DNA of 60,463 nt, from contig NZ_JAODTL010000009.1 in assembly GCF_026191375.1 (NCBI RefSeq), positions 1-60,463 of the forward strand, written 5' to 3'. Under the pieces are notes generated by a model, which was not told where the DNA came from, did no database searches, and saw nothing but the letters and a program-made list of their open reading frames with translations. Within the stretch, counting starts at the first letter, position 1; every line of letters starts with the position of its first letter. Both the position numbers and the translations under genes were made by a program. Below are positions 20,861 to 31,468 of this stretch, one piece after another. This stretch comes from Marinomonas pontica (GTDB taxonomy: Bacteria; Pseudomonadota; Gammaproteobacteria; Pseudomonadales; Marinomonadaceae).

Positions 20861-23800
20861 TTAGGATTCAAATTCGTCGTGATGACGATATTTAACACGG
20901 AACAATATGGTGTAAAACACCGGTACAGCGATCAGCGTCAGAATCGTGGCAAAACCAAGACCGAACGAAATTACCACGGCCATGCCTTCAAAGAACGCGT
21001 CATACAATAATGGCACCATACCCAAAATAGTGGTGATGGCGGCCATACAAACTGGGCGAACACGGCTAACAGCAGACATGAAGATGGCTTCATACTTTTC
21101 CGTGCCTTGTTCGAGTTCGTAGTTTATTTGATCTGCCAATACGATACCATTTTTAACCGTCATACCAGACAAACTCAAGAAACCAAGCAGTGCCATGAAG
21201 CTGAACGCAGAGTTCATCGCAAGCAAGCCTGTCGATACCCCAATCAATGCCAGCGGCACACAGAACCAGATGGTCAGTGGCACGCGGATTGAGTTGAACA
21301 GCAAAATAGTAATGATGAACATGAACAAATAACCCATTGGCAATGCCTTGAAGATATTGGCTTGCGCATCGGTACTGCTTTCGTATTCACCGCCCCAATC
21401 TAGAACGTAGCCTGGTGGCAATTGAATGGCTTCAATGGCACCACGAGTACGACCAAAGATGGCCATGGCGGTTTCATCGCCCAATATTTTAGGGTCTGCC
21501 ATCACGGTAATCGTGCGTTTACGGTCACGACGTTCAATGATGGGGTCTTCCCATACGGTTTCGAATCCAGACACTAAGGTCGATAAGGTGACATACGACC
21601 CTGTTGCAGGGCTGTAAATCTGTAGATCTCGAATCTGATCGATGGAAACGCGTTCGCTTTCTGGTGCGGTACGAACAATCGGTAATAAGTCCGTCCCTTC
21701 ACGGTACAAACCAATTTGTGAGCCAGTAAAGTTGGTTAGCAGTACGTCGTCCAATTCGGTTTTGCTGATGCCTAAGCGTCGTGCTTGGGCGTCATTGAAA
21801 ATAGGGCGTAGTACTTTAACCGGCTGACGCCAATTGTCTTTGATGTTTTCCAGACCGCCATCGGCGCGGTAAATTTCCTGAATTTGCGCACTGAACTGAC
21901 GCAACAGTTTAGGATCTGGCCCGCTGATGCGTGCTTCCAATTTGGCACCAGAGGAGGGGCCTAACTGTAGACGTTGCAATTTCACTTCCAGTTCCGGGTA
22001 TTCTTCCTGCATTTTGTAATACAGGTCTTTTAGCAAACCAGGAATCACTTCTGTGTCATGTGTACGAATGATGAACTGAGCGTAGCTTGAATTCGCTTGC
22101 TCTGCCGTGTACGTCAGCATGAATCGCAACGCGCCTTGACCCGTTGTAGACGTAACGTAGTTAATACGTTCGTCTTTTAGCAGGTCGGCTTCGATCTTCT
22201 TAACGGTATTGTGCGTGTCTTCAATGTGCGTCCCTTCTGGCATCTGAATGTCCATATAGAACATAGGTGTCGTGGAGGGCGGAAAGAAAGACTGCTTCAC
22301 AAACTGGAACGCCCAGCCCGCAGTAAACAAGCTGCCGACCAACAGAATCACCGTCACCCAGCGATAATGCATGGCTTTATCCAAGAGCCATTTGTACCCA
22401 GAAAAGATAAAACCATTGTATGGGTCAACCGCTTCTGGTGCGTCACCTTCTTCGCTGTTTGCTTTCGCAATGCTGTCTTTGAAGAACAAGTCACAGAAAA
22501 ATGGTGTCAAGGTGATGGCGGTAATCCAGCTTAATAACAGCGAGATTAGTAACACGTAAAACAGTGAGCCAACAAATTCACCAACGGCATCAGGGGATAA
22601 GCCGATAGGAGCGAAGGCCGTCACAGCAATAACGGTCGCGCCTAACAGCGGCCATTTGGTTTGTTTTACCACCGAACTGGCGGCTTGCAGTTTGGTCATG
22701 CCCCGTTGCATACCGATGAGCACGCCTTCGGTAACGACGATGGCGTTGTCCACCAGCATACCGAGCGCAATGATCAGACCGCCCAAGGAAATACGCTGTA
22801 AGTTGATGTGGAAATAATCCATCACGATGAAGGTGCCCAAAATGGTCAACAACAAGATGATGCCGATCAAAATACCAGAGCGAATGCCCATGAATACCAA
22901 GAGCACTAAAATAACGATGCCAACCGCTTCCACTAGGTTAAGTAAGAAGTTAGACACAGAGCGTTCCACTTCTTTGGATTGGAAGTAGATTGGGTCCATG
23001 TTTAGGCCAACGGGCTGTTGGTATTGCAATTCTTCAATGCGGTTCTCAAGAGCCTCACCGATTTTTACGACGTTTACACCAGAGGAAAACGAGATGCCAA
23101 GTAATAACGATTTGGCGCCATTGAAATCCACTAGGTGTGTTTTCGGCTCGACGTACTCGCGTTTAATGGTCGCGATGTCGCGCAGACGAATCAACTTACC
23201 GTCGGTTGGCGTGCCCACTATCAGGTTTTCTAATTCGGAAATGTCGTTAAATTCGCCCGTTGGGCTGATGCGAATGTATTCGCTGCCGACCTTGACGCGG
23301 CCCGCATTAGACACACTGTTTTGATTGGACAGCAGAGTTTCTAGCTGGCTTGGCGCAATGCCCATATTGGTCAGTTTGGAACGAGAAATCTCGATTGTGA
23401 CTTGTTCGTCTTGCTCACCGGCCACCGTCACTTTCGCAACGCCATCGACCAATACCAATTCCCGTTTTACGTAATCCACGTAATTTTTCAGGTCTTTGTA
23501 TGGGTAGCCTTCCCCATTGATCGCCAGCATAACGCCGTACACATCACCAAAGTCATCCAACACAATAGGCGTGGCAACGCCGCTTGGAAAGGACCCTGTA
23601 ATGTCGCGAATTTTCTTGCGAACTTCGTCCCAGATCTGTTTCAGCTCTTTGGCACGATAGGTGTCTTTGATGGTTAATTGAACTTTCGAATAGCCTGCTT
23701 TAGACGTCGACGTGATTTTGTCCACATACGGCAAGTTTTGCAGTTCGCGTTCAATCGGGTAGGTCACTTCTTCTTCTACTTGTTCTGGTGACGCGCCAGG

Positions 23801-23953
23801 GTAGTAGGTGATCACCAAGGAATCCTTGATGGTAAATTCAGGGTCTTCCAGTTGTCCTAAGTTCGAAAACGCGATCACACCACCGACCAATAAGATCAGT
23901 GTGATCATCCAGCTCGTGACTTTGCGGTTTATAAAATACGCTGCGATATCCAT
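20861..23953 (-). CDS. RND-family efflux pump, inner-membrane permease
   Basis: This 1030-aa protein has the RND plan: a membrane helix at the N-terminus, large periplasmic loops at about 40-330 and 565-860, and two groups of membrane helices. The proton-relay region reads LGMLVDNAIVVTEG, with Asp followed by Asn where AcrB has two Asp, which is common in other branches of the HAE1 family. It drives drug or toxin export by proton exchange. The stop of the adaptor gene touches its start (both at 23953), so the two form one operon. No TolC-like gene is present. Confidence 0.93.
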   Translation of the reverse strand: MDIAAYFINRKVTSWMITLILLVGGVIAFSNLGQLEDPEFTIKDSLVITYYPGASPEQVEEEVTYPIERELQNLPYVDKITSTSKAGYSKVQLTIKDTYRAKELKQIWDEVRKKIRDITGSFPSGVATPIVLDDFGDVYGVMLAINGEGYPYKDLKNYVDYVKRELVLVDGVAKVTVAGEQDEQVTIEISRSKLTNMGIAPSQLETLLSNQNSVSNAGRVKVGSEYIRISPTGEFNDISELENLIVGTPTDGKLIRLRDIATIKREYVEPKTHLVDFNGAKSLLLGISFSSGVNVVKIGEALENRIEELQYQQPVGLNMDPIYFQSKEVERSVSNFLLNLVEAVGIVILVLLVFMGIRSGILIGIILLLTILGTFIVMDYFHINLQRISLGGLIIALGMLVDNAIVVTEGVLIGMQRGMTKLQAASSVVKQTKWPLLGATVIAVTAFAPIGLSPDAVGEFVGSLFYVLLISLLLSWITAITLTPFFCDLFFKDSIAKANSEEGDAPEAVDPYNGFIFSGYKWLLDKAMHYRWVTVILLVGSLFTAGWAFQFVKQSFFPPSTTPMFYMDIQMPEGTHIEDTHNTVKKIEADLLKDERINYVTSTTGQGALRFMLTYTAEQANSSYAQFIIRTHDTEVIPGLLKDLYYKMQEEYPELEVKLQRLQLGPSSGAKLEARISGPDPKLLRQFSAQIQEIYRADGGLENIKDNWRQPVKVLRPIFNDAQARRLGISKTELDDVLLTNFTGSQIGLYREGTDLLPIVRTAPESERVSIDQIRDLQIYSPATGSYVTLSTLVSGFETVWEDPIIERRDRKRTITVMADPKILGDETAMAIFGRTRGAIEAIQLPPGYVLDWGGEYESSTDAQANIFKALPMGYLFMFIITILLFNSIRVPLTIWFCVPLALIGVSTGLLAMNSAFSFMALLGFLSLSGMTVKNGIVLADQINYELEQGTEKYEAIFMSAVSRVRPVCMAAITTILGMVPLLYDAFFEGMAVVISFGLGFATILTLIAVPVFYTILFRVKYRHHDEFES

Positions 23954-25065
23954 TATAGACCTCGCTCACGTGTCCAAGGACGAACGTGCATGCTGTCGGT
24001 TAGGCTATTTACCCCAGCGGCAACCACTTGATCGCCTGCTTCTAGGCCAGACAAAATCTCGATTTGGTCATTTTGCAAAGCACCCAAAGTCACCACGCGC
24101 GCGCTCACTTGGTTGGTGTTTTTGTTGAATACCCACACCGTGCTGTTGGACTGGCCTGTGCTGGTGTCTTCATGACGAAGCACGGCTTCAACGGGAATGG
24201 TGAAGTGTTTCTTCTTACCCAGTAGGCGGCTTAAATCGATGTCGACGTTCGCGGTCATACCCGGCAATAGCGTATGTTGTGCTGAATCGTTACGGATCAG
24301 ACGTAAGGTCACATCGTACGCCATAGTGGTTTGATCGGGAGTGGTGTTGTGCTCTTTGTACTCACCTGCAAGTGGTTCATCGGGAGCCACATCAACTACG
24401 ACTTTTGGCTGGTAGTTTGAATTGGTGGATTTGATGCTGACGACCAGACTTTCAGGCACTTGGAACTCCACATCCAACGCATCGATGTTTTGAATGTGCA
24501 TCAATGGCGCTGTGGCGCTGATGTATTGGAAGTTTTCCGTTGCGATAGAAGCAATGACGCCACTGAAAGGTGCGTACACTTTGGTGTATTGCAGCTGATT
24601 TTTTGCCGTTTGAAGGGCGTTATTGGCTTGATCTAATGTCGCTTTGGTTGAATCGTATTGCGATTGGGTTGTGGCGTCTTGGCGCAACAAGTTCTGAATA
24701 CGTTTGAACTGAGCTTCTGCAAGGCGTTGGTTGGCTTGAGCCAGTTCCACCTGCAGTTTAAAATCGGTTGGGTCTAATACAGCAAGCAATTCGCCTTTTT
24801 TAACACGTTGACCTGCAACCACGTTCAGCGCCATTAACTGACCGCCAACGCGAAACGCAATGTCGGCTTCTTCACTGGCCTTAAGTTCAGCAGGAAAACG
24901 TCGAATGTTCACCGCGTCGGTTGCGGCAATAGAGATCAGTTTGACTGGACGGATAATCTCTTTTTCGACCACGGTTTCTTCTTCGCTTGATGAACAACCA
25001 ACCAGCAGCAGAGAAGCGGCCAGCGTCATACCAACAAGCGTATTTAAACGTTTTTGGGAATTCAT
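23953..25065 (-). CDS. RND efflux periplasmic adaptor, lipoprotein
   Basis: This 370-aa membrane-fusion protein has a lipoprotein signal (MTLAASLLLVGCSSSEEE, lipobox LLVGC). Next come a biotinyl-lipoyl-like half motif (ADIAFRVGGQLMALNVVAGQRVKKGELLAVLD), a coiled-coil hairpin (about 100-150, rich in A/Q/L) and a second lipoyl half (VYAPFSGVIAS). It links the RND permease to an outer-membrane channel. It is the first gene of the two-gene pump operon and is divergent from nothing nearby; a LysR gene lies upstream on the same strand. Confidence 0.92.
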   Translation of the reverse strand: MNSQKRLNTLVGMTLAASLLLVGCSSSEEETVVEKEIIRPVKLISIAATDAVNIRRFPAELKASEEADIAFRVGGQLMALNVVAGQRVKKGELLAVLDPTDFKLQVELAQANQRLAEAQFKRIQNLLRQDATTQSQYDSTKATLDQANNALQTAKNQLQYTKVYAPFSGVIASIATENFQYISATAPLMHIQNIDALDVEFQVPESLVVSIKSTNSNYQPKVVVDVAPDEPLAGEYKEHNTTPDQTTMAYDVTLRLIRNDSAQHTLLPGMTANVDIDLSRLLGKKKHFTIPVEAVLRHEDTSTGQSNSTVWVFNKNTNQVSARVVTLGALQNDQIEILSGLEAGDQVVAAGVNSLTDSMHVRPWTRERGL

Positions 25066-25200
25066 TCATTGCTCCGTAAATATTTAGGAAATAGTTAGAT
25101 GAATGTATTTTATATCTCTCGTGTGAGGATATGAACATTTAAATATATATGAAAGATATGCCTAGTTGTGAATATCTTGCTGAAACGGGGTATATTCGCA

Positions 25201-26109
25201 CTACTGCGTTTTTTCCAACTCCGCTATAAAAGTCTCTAGAATCAAATTGGCCCGAGCCCCTTTGCGCGTTATGGCGGAAAATTGGGTAATGTAGTGGCAG
25301 TCGTTTGGCAAAATGGCGCGCATGCGACCGTCTCGAATCCAGTGTTCTGCAACGTGGTCGGGTAAGAAGCCTATATAACGTCCTGTGAGAATCAAAAAGG
25401 CAATGCCTTCGCGGTCGGTCGCCGTGGCGCTGGGCGTCAGTGGCTGATGTTGCGCTTTGATGTCCGGTGTTTGCGCGTAGGCGGGCAGCACCGCATCGTA
25501 CTCTTTTAACTTGGCTTTGGACAAAGCGTCGTCAGATAGGGTGAACAAAGGGTGCGTGTTGCTGCAGTACAGCTTGGATTCTTCTTCGTACAGGTGGTGA
25601 TAATCCAGACCGTTGAGGATTTTTAAGTCCGGCACAATGCCGACGTGCAATCGTCCATCCAGTACGCCGCGTTCCACGTCCGTGGGGGGGATCATCCGAA
25701 TGTTAATGGCTACGTGAGGGCCTTTGTCTTTTAGGCCGCCCAAAGCTTGCGTAATACGCGTGTGTGGCAGGGTGACCAAATTGTCTGTAATGCCAATGTT
25801 GAGTTCGCCTTTTAAATGCTGGTGGAGCGCATTAATGTTGGTTCTAAAGTCTTCAATAGACGACAACAGTTGCAAGGTGAAGTCGTACACTTGGCTGCCT
25901 TCATTGGTTAAGGCGAATCCAGAGCGACCACGCTGACACAAACGAAAGCCGAGCCGTGTTTCAAGGTCGGATATCGCAATGCTGATGGCGGCGCGACTGA
26001 TGTTTAGTTCCACTTCGGCTGCGGAGAATCCTCCGCACTCGACCACGGTGCGATAGATTCGCAAGATGCGTAAATCGGCATCGCTTACCTGACTCTGAAA
26101 TTGTTTCAT
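25201..26109 (-). CDS. LysR-family transcriptional regulator, divergent from mmsA
   Basis: This 302-aa protein has a helix-turn-helix at about residues 10-55 (RTVVECGGFSAAEVELNISRAAISIAISDLETRLGFRLC). The effector domain has LHQHLKGELNIGITDN and GRLHVGIVPDL. It is divergent from mmsA with 217 bases between the starts, which is the classic arrangement for a LysR regulator of its neighbour. An AT-rich stretch with TTAAGTAAAAGTTTAACTAAG-like inverted elements near 26171-26200 could be its operator. Confidence 0.85.
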   Translation of the reverse strand: MKQFQSQVSDADLRILRIYRTVVECGGFSAAEVELNISRAAISIAISDLETRLGFRLCQRGRSGFALTNEGSQVYDFTLQLLSSIEDFRTNINALHQHLKGELNIGITDNLVTLPHTRITQALGGLKDKGPHVAINIRMIPPTDVERGVLDGRLHVGIVPDLKILNGLDYHHLYEEESKLYCSNTHPLFTLSDDALSKAKLKEYDAVLPAYAQTPDIKAQHQPLTPSATATDREGIAFLILTGRYIGFLPDHVAEHWIRDGRMRAILPNDCHYITQFSAITRKGARANLILETFIAELEKTQ

Positions 26110-26326
26110 GTGTCTTCCTGATCAAAAAAGCCGTTTGTAGTCAATACAAAAGCGGGTGATTCATCGTTTTACTTAGTTAAGTAAAAGTTTAACTAAGCGT
26201 TAATAGATTATAGTTTTCATAATCTATTCTGCTTGGCATAGTAGTGTCAATACAAGGCTGTTGCTCCTTAACACTTAAGAGGCAGCCGTTAATTGACAGA
26301 CTGACTAATCCCTTTACGGAGCGCAC

Positions 26327-27816
26327 ATGGACATCATTGGACATTTGATCAACGGCAATCATTCGCTAGACGCAGAACGCACGCAGGACGTGTTTAATCC
26401 GGCGACAGGCGAGGTGGCTAAAAAAGTGGCGATTGCTTCTCGTGCTACGGTTGAAGAGGCCATTGCGGCTGCGCAAGCGGCTTACCCCGCATGGCGTGAC
26501 ACGCCGCCACTAAAACGTGCTCGGATAATGTTTAATTACAAGGCGTTATTGGAAAAGCACGCGGACAAAATTTGCGAATTGATCGGTGCTGAACACGGTA
26601 AAATTTGCCATGACGCCGCGGGTGAATTGCAGCGCGGTATTGAAAACGTGGAATACGCCTGTGGTGCACCAGAATTATTAAAGGGCGAATACAGCAAAAA
26701 CGTCGGCCCAAATATTGATTCTTGGAGCGAGTTCCAGCCATTGGGTGTTGTTGCTGGTATTACACCGTTTAACTTCCCTGCGATGGTGCCTTTATGGATG
26801 TTCCCAATGGCGATCGTATGCGGCAACACCTTTGTGTTGAAGCCGTCAGAGCGCGACCCTAGTACGTCGTTGTTTATTGCTGAATTGCTGCATGAAGCCG
26901 GTTTGCCTGCCGGTGTCTTTAACGTGGTGAATGGTGACAAAGTCGCTGTGGATACCTTGTTAGAAGATAAGCGCGTTAAAGCGGTGAGTTTTGTCGGGTC
27001 TACGCCTATCGCAGAATACATTTACAGCAAAGCCAGTGCGAATGGCAAACGTTGCCAAGCATTGGGCGGCGCGAAAAACCACGCGATTGTGATGCCAGAC
27101 GCGGATATGGATAACGTGGTCAGCCAATTATTGGGGGCGGCATTTGGTTCGTCTGGTGAGCGTTGCATGGCGTTATCTGTGGCTGTGGCAGTGGGTAAAG
27201 CGGCTGGTGATGCCTTGGTAAGCAAGATGGCAGACGCCATGAAACCCTTAAAAGTGGGTGAGTTTTCGGATAAATCCAATGATTTTGGCCCTGTTATCAC
27301 CAAAGAGCACAAAGACAAAGTCGTTGGTTTTATTGATAGTGCTGAAGCTCAAGGGGCGACTGTGGTTGTGGACGGGCGCAATCCGAAAGTCTCTGGCTAC
27401 GAAAATGGCTTTTTTGTTGGTGCCACATTGATTGATGGTGTTACCAAAGAGATGGACAGCTATCAGCAAGAAATTTTTGGCCCTGTTTTGCAGGTGGTTC
27501 GAGTCGATACCATGGAAGAGGCTATGACTTTGATCAATGACCATGAGTACGGCAACGGCACGTGTATTTTTACTCGTGATGGTGAAGCCGCGCGTTATTT
27601 CTCTGATTATATTGAAGTCGGTATGGTGGGGATTAACGTGCCATTACCGGTTCCTGTGGCGTATCACAGCTTTGGTGGCTGGAAGCGTTCTTTGTTTGGC
27701 GATCTGCACGCTTACGGTCCAGATGCTGTGCGTTTTTACACGAAGCGTAAAACCATCACGCAACGCTGGCCGTCTGCAGGTGTACGCGAAGGAAAGAGTT
27801 TTCATTCCCTTCATAA
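26327..27816 (+). CDS. mmsA: Methylmalonate-semialdehyde dehydrogenase (CoA-acylating), frameshift at the C-terminus
   Basis: This ALDH-family enzyme turns methylmalonate or malonate semialdehyde into propionyl-CoA or acetyl-CoA in valine and inositol breakdown. It has GVVAGITPFNFPAMVPLWMFP, the Rossmann motif VSFVGSTPIAEYIY, and the catalytic Cys of GSSGERCMALSVAV. Near 27793 one A is missing. With it restored the end reads VREGKEFSFPS and stops at 27816, the usual family terminus. Without it the frame runs to 27895 and adds a meaningless tail. The repaired length is about 497 aa. Confidence 0.92.
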
Positions 27817-27904
27817 GCGCAACGGAAACGAAAGAGTCCCAGACGTTTCTTTCTGTCCTTGGCGTCCTGTTTTATTAGGCCACAACAGTCAGTAGGAATG
27901 TTTT

Positions 27905-28967
27905 TTAATGGTCGCTTACCACTTGGTAGCGACCATTTTTTTCGCTTGATAAAGGAGTCATCAACGCGTTTTAGTGCGCTTTCTGCGGTTTCGTTTTTGT
28001 CCACTTGAATCAGGCCAAAGCTGCAAGTTATGGTCTTATCCCAGCCCTCTATGGCAATGTGTTTAGGCATGTCTGCACAGATGGTTTCTATGCGTTGTTG
28101 AATCTGAGACAGCTCGACATTCGGGAAAATGAAGAGGAATTCTTCGCCACCCCAACGGCTTGAAATGTCGGTTTCGCGCATGGATTTGGACAGATAATCT
28201 GAGATCTTAATCAGTACTTCGTCGCCTTTGTGATGGCCTAATTGATCGTTTACCCGTTTAAAATGATCGACATCCACGAGGCTGATACAGAAAGGGACAG
28301 TGTTTTTAGCTTTACGGCTAACGTAATAGTTGAGCGCATCAAGCCCAAACCGACGGTTAAATAGTTGTGTTAGTTCGTCTTTTTCCGCGAGGTTAACCAA
28401 CAAAAAATATTGACTGGCATACATGGATCGTGAAATGGCGGCCGTGGCAATAAAGGGAAGGCTTGCGCCGATTATGTTCATCACAAAAAGCAGCGGATAA
28501 TACGTGATGATACTGTCTAGTTTGGTTTGGAAAAACACGCTCAACAATGTAAATGCTGCCATGTGGACGAAAGCGATGAATGAAGACCAAGCGATGCTAA
28601 GACAAGGTATCGCCATCAAGAGTAACGCCATTGGCCATAGGTAATATTGAAAACCCGCATCTGCGCCAAGTAGGCTGGTGGCTAACATGGCATGGCTTAA
28701 CACTTCTGTGCTCATGATGAGGACAGAAATAGGGTGTCGTCCAATGCGGTTAAACCAGAGTGTTGTTAACCATATGGCGACGCTGAGGACATTGAACCAA
28801 GCAAGCGTGGTTTGATCGAGATAAATAAATAATAAAAGGAACAAAAAATGAGCAATACAGCCAATTGCCGACGCTATACTCAAAATCTGAGACGTTTGCC
28901 TGAGACTATTGAAAACGTGGTTTGAAGTAAAAGAATGCGGATGCTTTAATTGGCTAGTATTTACCAC
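27905..28967 (-). CDS. Diguanylate cyclase (GGDEF) with N-terminal membrane domain, two frameshifts at the end
   Basis: The N-terminal half (about 1-190) has six hydrophobic segments. The C-terminal half is a GGDEF domain: DELTQLFNRRFGLDALNYY, FCISLVDVDHFKRVNDQLGHHKGDEVL and the active-site loop SSRWGGEEFLFIFPN (GGEEF). It makes cyclic di-GMP. The I-site RxxD is not obvious. Near the end two missing bases (T run at 27951-27953 and T7 at 27936-27942 on the plus strand) hide the usual DSFYQAKKNGRYQVVSDH ending, which stops at 27905. Confidence 0.88.
27907..27942 (+). terminator. Terminator of mmsA embedded in the 3' end of the GGDEF gene
   Basis: The stem AATGGTCGCT/AGCGACCATT extends through ACCA/TGGT and is followed by a run of T. 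On the plus strand it ends mmsA transcription. On the minus strand the same bases encode the last residues of the convergent cyclase (GRYQVVSDH). Confidence 0.8.
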
Positions 28968-29108
28968 GGTTGCTTCAATCCTTGGTTCAGTTATTTGGTG
29001 TTCTTGAAAACGGTTTACTTCACTAAGTCATTGCACTGTTATGGTTACGAAATACAATCGACTTACGTTTATAACGGTTTAACACTTTTCTACTTTTTCG
29101 GGCTGTTT

Positions 29109-29723
29109 ATGAAGAAAAAATATAACCTTGCTTCATTATCAAGATTCTCATGTTTAATCATAGCGTTATTTTTAACCGCTTGTTCAGGAATGGTAGAAAC
29201 CAAAAAAGCCGAAGCCGAAGAAACGGAAGGATTAGTTGTTGATGTAGAAGGCAATTCTGCTTATTTGTCTGGTGTTTTAGACAGCAATCTGGTTCAACAA
29301 TTAAGCGATATGGTACGCAAAAATCCCAATGTCACCGACTTAGTCTTGGTGGACATTCCGGGGTCGATCGATCAACAAGCCACCATGGAAGGCGCTCGTT
29401 TGATTCGTCGCTTGGGGTTGAATACGCACATTGCGACCACAGGCTACGTGCTTTCTGGTGGGGTTGACCTATTCTTAGGTGGAGTACAGCGCAGTATTGG
29501 TGCTGGCGCCGGTGTTGGTGTGCATGCTTGGTCAGACGGAACCAGACTCAAGGCCACCAATTTGAATGTGGCGGATCCTATCCATGCTACGTATGTGAAT
29601 TTTTATCTCGAAATGGGCGTGCCAGAACGTTTTTACTGGTTTTCATTGGACGCAGCACCCGCGGACAGAGTGTATTTTTTATCGCCAGAAGAAGTGTACG
29701 ATTTCCAACTAGCGACAGAATAA
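29109..29723 (+). CDS. Predicted lipoprotein with ClpP/crotonase-like fold (COG3904-like)
   Basis: The start is ATG 29109, which gives a lipoprotein signal (LIIALFLTACSGMVE, lipobox LTAC). The 204-aa protein then has GNSAYLSGVLDSNLVQQLSDMV, LVLVDIPGSIDQQATMEGARLI and a small-residue-rich GYVLSGGVDLFLGGVQRSIGAGAGVGVHAW. This repeats the layout of periplasmic ClpP-like proteins, where the oxyanion hole and Ser lie in such loops. An active-site Ser is not certain. The function is unknown. An earlier in-frame start at 28950 is rejected because it overlaps the cyclase gene. Confidence 0.7.
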   Translation: MKKKYNLASLSRFSCLIIALFLTACSGMVETKKAEAEETEGLVVDVEGNSAYLSGVLDSNLVQQLSDMVRKNPNVTDLVLVDIPGSIDQQATMEGARLIRRLGLNTHIATTGYVLSGGVDLFLGGVQRSIGAGAGVGVHAWSDGTRLKATNLNVADPIHATYVNFYLEMGVPERFYWFSLDAAPADRVYFLSPEEVYDFQLATE

Positions 29724-29749
29724 TAAAGCACCAAGACAAAGGGGGAAAT

Positions 29750-30034
29750 ATGGAGCAAATAGAACTGTTCGCCATAGAAAGCCCTTGTCGAGGTGTGTGT
29801 GAAAACAGCGTAAAAGGGTTTTGCAAAGGCTGCTTGCGCAGTAGAGAGGAGCGCTTTCATTGGTTTTCCCTGTCCAATGAAGCGCGTCATCATGTTTTGG
29901 ATCTTTGTCAGCAGCGTCGAGCGCGCTTGTTAAAAGCTCGCCAAGACAGATTGGAAGCCGATTCTGCCAAGGCGTTGCCTTACGGGATGGAAGATGAGCT
30001 GATTACTGACTTGTTTGAGCTAACAAATGATTAA
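29750..30034 (+). CDS. DUF1289 family cysteine-rich protein
   Basis: This 94-aa protein starts at ATG 29750 after GGGGGA. It has the DUF1289 Cys pattern ESPCRGVCENSVKGFCKGCLRSREER, with four Cys likely to bind a metal or Fe-S cluster, followed by W-F and a basic helix. The family function is unknown. It lies 26 bases after the lipoprotein gene and is probably co-transcribed with it. Confidence 0.85.
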   Translation: MEQIELFAIESPCRGVCENSVKGFCKGCLRSREERFHWFSLSNEARHHVLDLCQQRRARLLKARQDRLEADSAKALPYGMEDELITDLFELTND

Positions 30035-30064
30035 CGATCGATTAATGGTCGCTAATCGAATCGG

Positions 30065-31453
30065 TTAGTTTTCAAAAATCGCGTCGAGCGCTTCCGACAG
30101 ACGATCTACGCCAATCACTTTCATGCCTTCAATGGGTTTTTTCGGACAATTGGCTTTGGGTACGACGGCTCTGGTAAAGCCATGTTTAGCGGCTTCGCTA
30201 ATACGTTCCTGTCCAGATGGCACAGGTCGAATTTCTCCAGACAAGCCGACTTCGCCCAGTACGACCAGATCATGCGGAAGCACTCTATCGCGAAAGCTCG
30301 ACACTACCGCTGCAATCGCCGCTAGGTCAGCGCTGGTTTCCAGGACTTTAACACCGCCCACCACGTTCAAATACACATCTTGGTCAGACGTCAACAACCC
30401 GCCGTGTTTGTGTAAAACGGCCAACAACATGGCAAGTCGGTTGTGGTCGAATCCGACCGTCACGCGTCGTGGGTTGCCTAACGCGGAATCATCCACCAGT
30501 GCTTGTAGTTCCACTAACAATGGACGCGTCCCTTCCCAAACCACCATCACAAGGCTGCCAGCAGCAGGGTGATTGCTGCGGTTCAAGAAAATAGAGCTTG
30601 GGTTTTTAACTTCCTTTAGGCCGTTTTCGAGCATGGCGAAAACGCCTAATTCATTCACTGCACCAAACCGGTTTTTCATGCCGCGAAGGGTGCGAAAGCG
30701 CGAGTCTTCCGAGCCTTCAAGCAATACCGAACAATCCACCATGTGTTCCAGTACTTTAGGCCCTGCCAAAGAACCGTCTTTGGTGACATGGCCGACCAGC
30801 AAAACAGCGGTTTGGGTTTGTTTGGCGAAGCGCGTTAATACGGCGGCACTTTCTCGAACTTGTGACACGCTGCCGGGCGCGGATTCTACGCCATCCAAAT
30901 GCATAACTTGAATGGAGTCTATGACCATCACTTTGGGTTTGACCTGTTGGGCAATGGTTAGAATCGCTTCAACGTTGGTCTCTGAGAGCATTTTTAGGTT
31001 TTGCGTTGGTAGGCCAAGACGTTGTGCCCGCATGGCGACCTGTTGCAGGGATTCTTCACCCGTCACATACAGTGCGCTTTGTTGCTGAGCTAACCAACAC
31101 ATGGTTTGCAGCAACAAGGTACTTTTCCCTGCCCCCGGATGTCCGCCGATGAGTACCACACCACCAGGTACTAGGCCGCCGCCTAATACCCGGTCAAACT
31201 CATTGGCGCCAGAGCTAAAACGCGGCACATCGCCCAAATCCACATCAGACAAATTCTGAATGCCTGTGACCGCACCTGCGTAACCTTGGTAACGCGGGTC
31301 TTGGCTTGCGGCCACCCGAGCCGACGTTTTACCTGCTGTCAGGCGTATTTCTGATAGTGAGTTCCACGCGCTACAGGCTTGGCATTGACCTTGCCATTTG
31401 GCATAGTCGGCGCCACATTCATTGCATACAAACGCGGTTTTAGCTTTGGCCAT
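30065..31453 (-). CDS. radA: DNA repair protein RadA (Sms)
   Basis: This 462-aa RecA-like helicase aids branch migration in recombination. Visible are the N-terminal C4 zinc finger (CNECGADYAKWQGQCQACSAW), Walker A (IGGHPGAGKSTLLLQ), the RadA-specific GMKNRFGAVNELGVF motif and the C-terminal Lon-protease-like domain. Length and frame are normal. Radiation sensitivity and natural transformation roles are known for the family; comM, another branch-migration helicase gene, lies 4.4 kb away. Confidence 0.97.
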   Translation of the reverse strand: MAKAKTAFVCNECGADYAKWQGQCQACSAWNSLSEIRLTAGKTSARVAASQDPRYQGYAGAVTGIQNLSDVDLGDVPRFSSGANEFDRVLGGGLVPGGVVLIGGHPGAGKSTLLLQTMCWLAQQQSALYVTGEESLQQVAMRAQRLGLPTQNLKMLSETNVEAILTIAQQVKPKVMVIDSIQVMHLDGVESAPGSVSQVRESAAVLTRFAKQTQTAVLLVGHVTKDGSLAGPKVLEHMVDCSVLLEGSEDSRFRTLRGMKNRFGAVNELGVFAMLENGLKEVKNPSSIFLNRSNHPAAGSLVMVVWEGTRPLLVELQALVDDSALGNPRRVTVGFDHNRLAMLLAVLHKHGGLLTSDQDVYLNVVGGVKVLETSADLAAIAAVVSSFRDRVLPHDLVVLGEVGLSGEIRPVPSGQERISEAAKHGFTRAVVPKANCPKKPIEGMKVIGVDRLSEALDAIFEN

Positions 31454-31468
31454 GAGGGTCTCTTTCTC

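Noticed and set aside
27817..27895. C-terminal extension of MmsA
   Set aside because: It arises from a missing base; with the base restored the protein ends at the usual family terminus.
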